Source: Paralichthys olivaceus
Lineage: Eukaryota > Chordata > Actinopteri > Pleuronectiformes > Paralichthyidae
Reading direction: 5' to 3'
Length of the DNA: 64,000 bases
NCBI RefSeq assembly: GCF_024713975.1
Contig: NC_091113.1
Location: 12,501-76,500, forward strand
Translations under genes and position numbers: made by a program
The notes under the pieces: generated by a model
The model's input: only the letters and a program-made list of their open reading frames with translations
The model's database searches: none
What the model was told of the DNA's origin: nothing
Shown: positions 49,440 to 64,000 of the stretch, in pieces
Position numbering within the stretch: the stretch's first letter is position 1
How the letters are laid out: the number at the start of each line of letters is the position of its first letter

Positions 49440-51845
49440 TTAGAGCCCTTAAAGAGCGGGAATTATCTTAATCGAGCCTGATCGGCCACTTGACTGAATT
49501 CTGGCACATCACAGAGAACAAACAGGGAGGACAGGCCCTTTGCCTGCCACCTGTCAGACAACATTGAGGGATTATACAGCCTGTCAGACTACACTGAGGG
49601 TATTATCATCTAAACAATTATTATCACTGGATGTACCGAGGTTCTTCAAACTAGCCGTAATTAAACCTTTTAATAACCTAAAAAAAAGTTTCATCCTATA
49701 CGAGATCGGACCTCCTCTTTATTTCTAGAATCCTGGAGAACAAGGTGACACTAAATGAGACTGACTGGAGGAGGGGGAGGAAGGAGTAGGTTGTTTTTTG
49801 TCATTTAAGCAGAACCAGCGGACGAGTGGCGCTCCTCCTCTCCAAAAACTTTCTGCCAAAGTCTCATGTGGTGGATGAAGAACTGAGGGGCAGACTGATG
49901 GTGGTCAGAGCCAAATATGAGTTTCTTACCATTGTGTTTATAAATGTATACGTTCCTAACACAGGACCTGACAGAGTTCAGTCTGTAAATGAGCTCAGTG
50001 AGCTTTTATTCCTGAGAAGGGATTATTAACTGCACAGAGAACGATCAGCTAGACAGAATCAATTCAATCCAATTGAACCTCATGCTGCTTCAAAACGTGC
50101 ATATGGAGAGAACTACATGACAAACACAAACAATACATTTGGGTCCAAGGCAGGGAGGATGTACAAGAAGAAGGAAACAGGTTAGGAAACATTGTTGAAA
50201 GCTTTAAGAAAATCTCAGCTGCTAAAGTGAACTGGCCACAAGTGAGGCCTTAGCAGGGTTTGCAGGTCTCCCTCAGCTGCCAGGAGGGCTAAGCTGAAGG
50301 AGGGGAGGCCTAAAGTACCTGGAAGTTCATTTAGGAGATGATCTGACTGTCAAGAAGAACTGGGTGGGAGTGGTGGAGGAGGTGGAGGGGAGGTTGATTA
50401 AGTGGAAGTGGCTACTACCACACATGTCATACAGAGGAAGAGTTCTAATAATAAACATCCATCCTCCGGCACAAATTAAAAGGTATTGAACCCCCTGCTG
50501 GACTGCTACAAAAAGTGCAGTCCATTATGTTAAATTTCCTCCTGGACAAATTACACTGGGTACCACAAAGTGTACTACACCTGCCAAAGGAAGAGGGGGG
50601 GCAGGGGTTAGTGCACCTGGGGAGCAGAGCAGCAGTTTTCAGGCTACAGCACATTCAGAGATACCTCACAGGGAATCATGACGTGGTCTGGAAACCAGCC
50701 ACAGGTATCATTTTAAAGGGAGTAGCAGGTCTGGGTTTAGATGCATCTTTGTTTTTAATGAACTGTGATTTTATCTGTTTATGTGACCTGCCTCCATTTT
50801 ATAAGGGACTTTTCAGAGCATGGACTCTTTTTAAATGGAACAGACTGGAACCTGCAGCCTCACTGTTCAGGCTCCTTGAAGAACCTCTGATCCACGGGAC
50901 CTGGCTGGATGTTCAGGACAACAGCAGACTGGGTCTCAACCTACATTTACGTTCAGCAGGATCAGTGAAGCCGAAACACATGGTGGATGTAGCAGGTCCA
51001 GGACTTCAAAACACGGAGCCAGCAGCATCTCTACTGAGCCTGAGGTGCAATCGTCACACCAGAGACATTTTAAAAGACTGAGTAAAGAGTAAACAGAGAG
51101 GCTGCAGGATTACTGGACAGGAGCAGAGACACCAGAAGAAGGAGATCCGTTCCCTGAACTGGGATCAGAAATCAACCAGACAGGATTAACGGGACCTCTG
51201 CTGGCTGGTTAAACTGCTGCAGCTGCAGACTATTTTACAAACACTGTGTGCAGGCTGTCCACAGAAAGAAACTGAGCAGGAGGCAAACCACCTTTAAATA
51301 AGAGGTCAGGCGATCTGCAATGGAGAATCCTGCAGGGGGCACTGGTTGTGAATAGTTTTATCTCTAAAATCAGTCCCACCACAGAGACTGTTTTTCACTG
51401 TTTCCTGGACTGCAAAAGACTGAAGTCTCTTTTTAAAACCCTGAAAACTGTGTTTTTAAACTGCAGTGAGTGTTGGACAGGAACTCCTTTTATTTTTGGT
51501 GCAGGATATAAAAAGAAGATGACAAAAAGTGGCAGATGTAAAATTTTGTTTGTGGACAAGTCAAACTGTCAATCTACAAAAGCCAGAAAAACCAGGTAGA
51601 GAATGTTTCTGGTGAAAAGCTGATGGCCGTTTGTGTCTTTGGTGAAAGTCAGAACAGATTTTAGATTTTACTCGAATGAGAAATGTTGAAGAGTTTCTGT
51701 CTCTGTGGTGTTTCACCAAAGCTGTATGCACTGTTGTGGAGGGGCACTCTGTGTTCCTGAGAGTCCTTTTAAAACATTTTGTTTGATTTGGAAACTATGT
51801 CATGTTAAGATTGTCTATTAAGAAATAAATGTGGTTTTAAAATGT
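49440..51845 (+). mobile_element. decayed L1/Tx1-like LINE, internally deleted
   Basis: Plus-strand remnants appear in element order. At 49826-50030 there is an endonuclease-domain piece (FINVYVPNTGPDRVQSV). At 50290-51080 there is the ORF2 C-terminal region (KWKWLLPHMSYRGRVL, then LHWVPQSVLHLPKEEGGQGL). At 51345-51600 there is a cysteine/histidine C-terminal piece (ETVFHCFLDCKRLKSLF). The core reverse-transcriptase palm is missing and there are stops and frameshifts. The 3' end is near AATAAATG at about 51822-51829. Confidence 0.88.
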
Positions 51846-51960
51846 TTTTCCAAATCTCTCTGTCTCTGCTTCCTCTTGGTGTCGCTCTTTCCTCACTCCA
51901 CTGTCTCTCTGCTGGGATGGAGGAAATTCCCTGAGCTGGGACGAGTGGAATTCCCTCAGC

Positions 51961-52044
<84 letters not shown>

Positions 52045-52055
52045 CACACACACAG
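51961..52055. repeat. (CA)n array
   Basis: About 45 CA units with two AAAC interruptions lie just after the LINE 3' end. Confidence 0.97.
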
Positions 52056-52662
52056 TGTCTTTGTTTCTTTTCATTTTATTAAAATTTTTCTGGTTCATCA
52101 TCATTTTTTAAGTATTTTCATCTGGAAATGAGTTAAACAATAGAAACATCAAAATCAAACAGTAAAATAAAGAAACATTAGAATCAAACAGTAAAATAAA
52201 GAAACATTAGAATCAAACTCTATCCCTGGTAAAAGAATCCTAGCTTTATGCTAATGAGCACGCTAGGTGCGACACCTAGTGACAGCTACTGAATAACATA
52301 ATAACGGTCACAGTGTAGTGTGTTATAAAACATATACATATATAAAGAACACGTTCATATTGATTTTATTTTTTCTCATATGTAATTTGTAGAACTGATT
52401 TCATTGATTTCAGAGTAGAACTGATCGTCAACTGATCAAAGGATGAATCAGCTGATTATTGATCAGTGATGATGTCATTGAATTTTAAATTGGACGACTG
52501 TTTTCACTTCAGCTGATTCAAATGATTTTGAACTTGACGAGATCTTTAAAGGTCAAAGGTGAAACAGTGAATTAAACTCTATTAATAAAAAATAAATTAA
52601 TAAAAAAATAATAAAAAAATACAAACCATGTGACCTAAGAGGATGAAGGTATGATGTCGCTG

Positions 52663-52724
52663 ACACACACACACACACACACGGCTGACACTTTTTCAGT
52701 CACATTTAACTACTGCAGCATTTT

Positions 52725-52806
<82 letters not shown>

Positions 52807-52883
52807 CAGCTGGCCCATCTGACTTTGTCCTGACATCTGGGAAACCTGGTGTTCCGCCATTGAGCTATTTAAATGCAAATGTT

Positions 52884-52914
<31 letters not shown>

Positions 52915-53028
52915 ATGTGTGTGTGTGTGACTGAGCAATCACACGACACACACACAGACAAAGGAAACACTTCACACACAACAGAGAAGACAAGGGTTAC
53001 ACGCACACACACACACACACACACACAG
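52663..53028. repeat. cluster of (CA)n and (GT)n arrays
   Basis: (AC)n at 52663-52681, (GT)n at 52729-52804, (GT)n at 52882-52930 and (CA)n at 53003-53028. Opposite-sense arrays within 370 bp could fold back on each other in single-stranded form. Confidence 0.95.
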
Positions 53029-53698
53029 TGATACATAAAAACATTGACTCTATGTTTCTCTAATGTTTCTAATATTTCTCTGACGTCATTAAAACATTTT
53101 TATTTCATTAGAATTAATTTTGTATACGTTTTAATCCCTAATTTAAAAATATACAAAGATTTGATCTAAAAACCAAACAAGGATTTTATATGAGTTATAT
53201 TTTTAATGATATATCATAATAAATATATTTATATTTATATTTATTTATTTATTTAACAATATATTTTCTATGAACTGAGATAAATCCAGACTTAATGTGA
53301 AAGAGTGAAATCATAAAAAATATTTCAAAATAATTAAAATGCATTCAACAATTTATATCTACACAGATGATTTATCATAAAACATGATCACACGCGTATG
53401 AACATGTATAAACATGTATGATCATGTATGTTCTGAGCTTCATCAAGGTCAAGGTTTAAAGACAAATTTGTGATTTAATGCAAAAATTGTTCCATTTTTA
53501 TATTTGAATGTTTTATTTGTAACACTTCATCATCATCATCATCATCATCAGTATTATTGTCGTTGTTATTAATCTGGTTTTGATTCATCTCAGTCTGATC
53601 AGTTTCTTAATTCTTTAATATTGCAAACATTGAACATTTTAAATAAAAGGATTCGTTCACCAGATTCACGTCCCTTTCTCCTTTTCTTAGGGTTATCT

Positions 53699-53913
53699 AT
53701 CTTGTTTTAGTTTTACGTCAGTTTGCTTTAACTTTAATGTTCAATGTCAGTTTTTTTGACAACAGAAGGAGACGATGGTTCACAAACACGTGAAAATAAA
53801 AGTGAATCAGTTTTTGTCCAATTAATAAAGAAGATAAAGAATAGTTATTGATCAAAGAGTGATTTCGCCAAAGTAACGGCTGTTTCCTGTTTTTCTTCTG
53901 ATTTCACCTTGTT
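53699..53913. repeat. duplicated block, copy B
   Basis: Second copy of the 48974-49199 block, same orientation, about 1.6 kb upstream of the ebf3 exon 1 leader. A few substitutions and one short deletion separate the copies. Confidence 0.9.
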
Positions 53914-54261
53914 AACCCTTTTTTCTTTTCACATTTTTCTCAGATCTTGAAGCAGATAAAAGTTTTATTTGTTTTTTTCTTCTTTCTACTTATTTTCTTC
54001 CTCCTCCTTCTTTGTCCTCACTTTTTTCGAATTTTCTGTCTTCATCATAATATTTTCTTTCTCTTTCTATCAACTGGTTTTAATTTTTGTCTTCCTCATC
54101 TCTCCTTTCTTCCTCCACTTGTTTTTCAGTCCGGCCCCCTTGGAGCCTCGAGGGCCTGTTACGCTGTTATTCTGAAAAACTTCTCTCGCTTCCTGTCTGA
54201 AAGAGAACACGTGTGAATCATTTTTATTTCTAATGTTCCCCTGCTGGTTCCTGTTTGAACC

Positions 54262-54550
54262 TGAACCAGATCTGAAACAGACCCGAGCCAGAACTGAGCC
54301 AGATCATAACCTGACCTGAGCCAGACCTGAACAAGAACTGAGACAGAACTGAGCCAGAACTGAACAAGAACTGAGCCAGAGCTGAGCCAGAGCTGAGCCA
54401 GAACTGAAAAAGAACTGAGCCAGAACTGAGCCAGAACTGAACAAGAACTGAGCCAGAGCTGAGCCAGACCAGAACCTGGCCTGAGCCAGAGCTGAGCCAG
54501 ACCAGAACCTGGCCTGAGCCAGATCTGAGCCAGAACTGAGCCAGATCTGC
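54262..54550. repeat. 11-bp tandem repeat (GAGCCAGAACT)
   Basis: About 25 units of GAGCCAGAACT/GAGCCAGAGCT, with larger blocks containing CAGACCAGAACCTGGCCT. Long open frames on the minus strand are due to the repeat lacking stop codons. Confidence 0.93.
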
Positions 54551-54689
54551 AAGACTTCCCACCAACACCTCAGCTGCACCTTATTTAACCATAGACCAGG
54601 AACCAGGACCAGCTCAGATTCTTTACTGGAGAGAGAGAGGACATGATTGCACTGGGCGATCAAGGGCTGTCTCTCCCTGGTTGGTCGGT

Positions 54690-55531
54690 TTGAGTTCCCT
54701 CCCCCTCCTTCCCCTCCTTCCTCTCTATCTCTCTTTCCCCCTCTTTCTCCCTCTTGCTCTCTGTCTCTCTGTCTCTCTCTGTCTTTCTCTCTTTCACCCC
54801 TCCTCTCCTAATTTTGCCGGACCCCGCCCCCGCTGTGATGTCGTCAGTGGCTTGGAGGAAGACCCGTGGGGTTTTTGGGTTTTTGCGTCCAGTCCTGTGG
54901 GGCCGCAGGGCTGAGAGTTTCTCCTCCACTCCTCATCCCTCCATCATCGGCCTCTCCTCCTCATCTCTTTGGGGAAAAGAAAAAAGACACTTAGCTTTAG
55001 CTCGATTCTCTGTCCGGACCCGTCTCTGTTTTCCCCTCGTTTTCTCTTCCTCTGAGGATTTTATTTCTCTTTTCTGTTCTTCTCCTCCTTCAACTTTCTT
55101 TCTTTTTTTTCTTTCTCACTTTTTTTCTGTCCTTCCCGCCCTTTTCAACATGTCGACAAAAGACGAGATTATAAAAAACACTGCGAAACTGACAGATTTT
55201 TTAAAATTCCAAGTAAAAAGTTGAATTAAATCTAAAAAAAAGTTCTGGAGAAGAATAAAATTCCTGCTCCACTCCTCCCTCGACAAATGTTTTCTTTTTC
55301 TCCTTTTTCCTCCGTCTTCCCTTGCTCCTTGTCCTCGTCGTCCGACACGTTTCAGACTTTGAGATTTAAATGTTCATGAAGAAATCGTCGTCTGACCAGA
55401 CTTCCAAGTCTCCGTCCGTCCTGCAGAGCTGAGCTCTTTTTTCTTCTGGACTTTTCTCTCTTCTTGTTTTTCTTCCTGTTGTTTTGTGTTCGTGCGACTG
55501 CGGCAGCGGTTGGAGCTTCGGGCCCCTGGAG
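54690..55531 (+). promoter_or_regulatory. ebf3: pyrimidine-rich ebf3 5' leader/promoter region with a candidate uORF
   Basis: This stretch is strongly CT-rich on the plus strand (TCTCTCTTTCCCC-type runs) up to the ebf3 ATG, as expected for a long leader of a developmental transcription factor. An ATG at 55150 with A at position -3 opens a 24-codon frame ending at 55224, about 307 bases upstream of the main ATG. The transcription start site cannot be placed from sequence alone. Confidence 0.4.

Positions 55532-64000
<8,469 letters not shown>

Larger units (their letters stand above)
47660..55531. other. intergenic region between divergent syde1 and ebf3
   Basis: About 7.9 kb without a recognised host coding exon. 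It contains the syde1 promoter side (47.66-48.5 kb), a 30-bp minisatellite, a duplicated 220-bp block, a decayed L1/Tx1-like LINE, long CA/GT arrays, an 11-bp tandem repeat and the pyrimidine-rich ebf3 leader. Confidence 0.7.

Noticed and set aside
50515..51081. 188-codon open frame that could look like a host gene
   Set aside because: Its sequence is the C-terminal part of an L1/Tx1-type LINE ORF2, preceded by an endonuclease remnant in the same orientation.
52731..52934. Cys-Val and His-Thr repeat open frames at many CA/GT arrays
   Set aside because: Dinucleotide repeats are open in several frames on both strands; none has coding evidence.
48974..53913. LTR retrotransposon with two LTRs flanking a LINE-like interior
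   Set aside because: The duplicated blocks lack TG...CA ends, primer-binding site and polypurine tract, and the interior is a non-LTR element plus simple repeats.
54230..54663. Ser/Gln/Leu-rich open frames of 112-119 codons on the minus strand
   Set aside because: They are translations of the 11-bp GAGCCAGAACT tandem repeat in two frames.
54754..55224. 156-codon open frame in the ebf3 leader
   Set aside because: Its first part has no true ATG start and is CT-rich low-complexity; only the 24-codon ATG frame at 55150 was kept, as a candidate uORF.

Overview
This is a eukaryotic window from a ray-finned fish, most likely a compact-genome percomorph-type teleost. The proteins are vertebrate-type, many introns are only about 80-300 bp, and (CA)n/(GT)n, (AT)n and minisatellite arrays are everywhere. 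The interspersed repeats (L2/Rex-like and L1-Tx1-like LINEs, Tc1/mariner, tRNA-derived SINEs, short TIR elements) are of kinds common in fish. No sequence search was run. Gene names rest on exon-by-exon reading of the translated sequence and on remembered family features.

Layout: five protein-coding genes. Four are on the minus strand and complete. racgap1 (568-8853, 16 coding exons, 615 aa) is a centralspindlin Rho-family GAP. dpysl4 (12390-18153, 15 coding exons, 571 aa) is a CRMP-family cytoskeletal regulator, with an alternative long-isoform first exon at 20725-20997. jakmip3 (24115-35040, 22 coding exons, 840 aa) is a coiled-coil protein with a C-terminal membrane anchor. syde1 (37568-47659, 14 coding exons, 968 aa) is a synaptic C2-RhoGAP protein. 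The fifth gene, ebf3 (55532-61932, plus strand), is a COE/EBF transcription factor. Only its first six coding exons, about 180 residues of the DNA-binding domain, are inside the window. syde1 and ebf3 are divergent, separated by about 7.9 kb of repeat-rich DNA. For all four complete genes the exon lengths and splice phases add up to one uninterrupted frame, which strongly supports the models.

The ebf3-jakmip3-dpysl4 set matches human 10q26.3. The wider EBF-DPYSL-JAKMIP association recurs on other human chromosomes and looks like an ancient paralogy block. racgap1 and syde1 are not at that human location and probably reflect teleost rearrangement. dpysl4, jakmip3, syde1 and ebf3 all act in neuronal development; racgap1 acts in cytokinesis and also in neuronal progenitors.

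Between and inside the genes are tandem arrays, decayed transposons and several splice-site oddities. The oddities are a racgap1 exon that stays in frame only with a GA 5' splice site, a dpysl4 donor made by a (CT)n microsatellite, and a window-wide tendency for introns to carry AC-rich 5' ends and GT-rich 3' ends. No CRISPR, operon or prokaryotic feature is present, and no clearly new gene system was found. The best leads are these splicing arrangements, a 220-bp duplicated block between syde1 and ebf3, and clustered nuclear-receptor-like half-sites around dpysl4.
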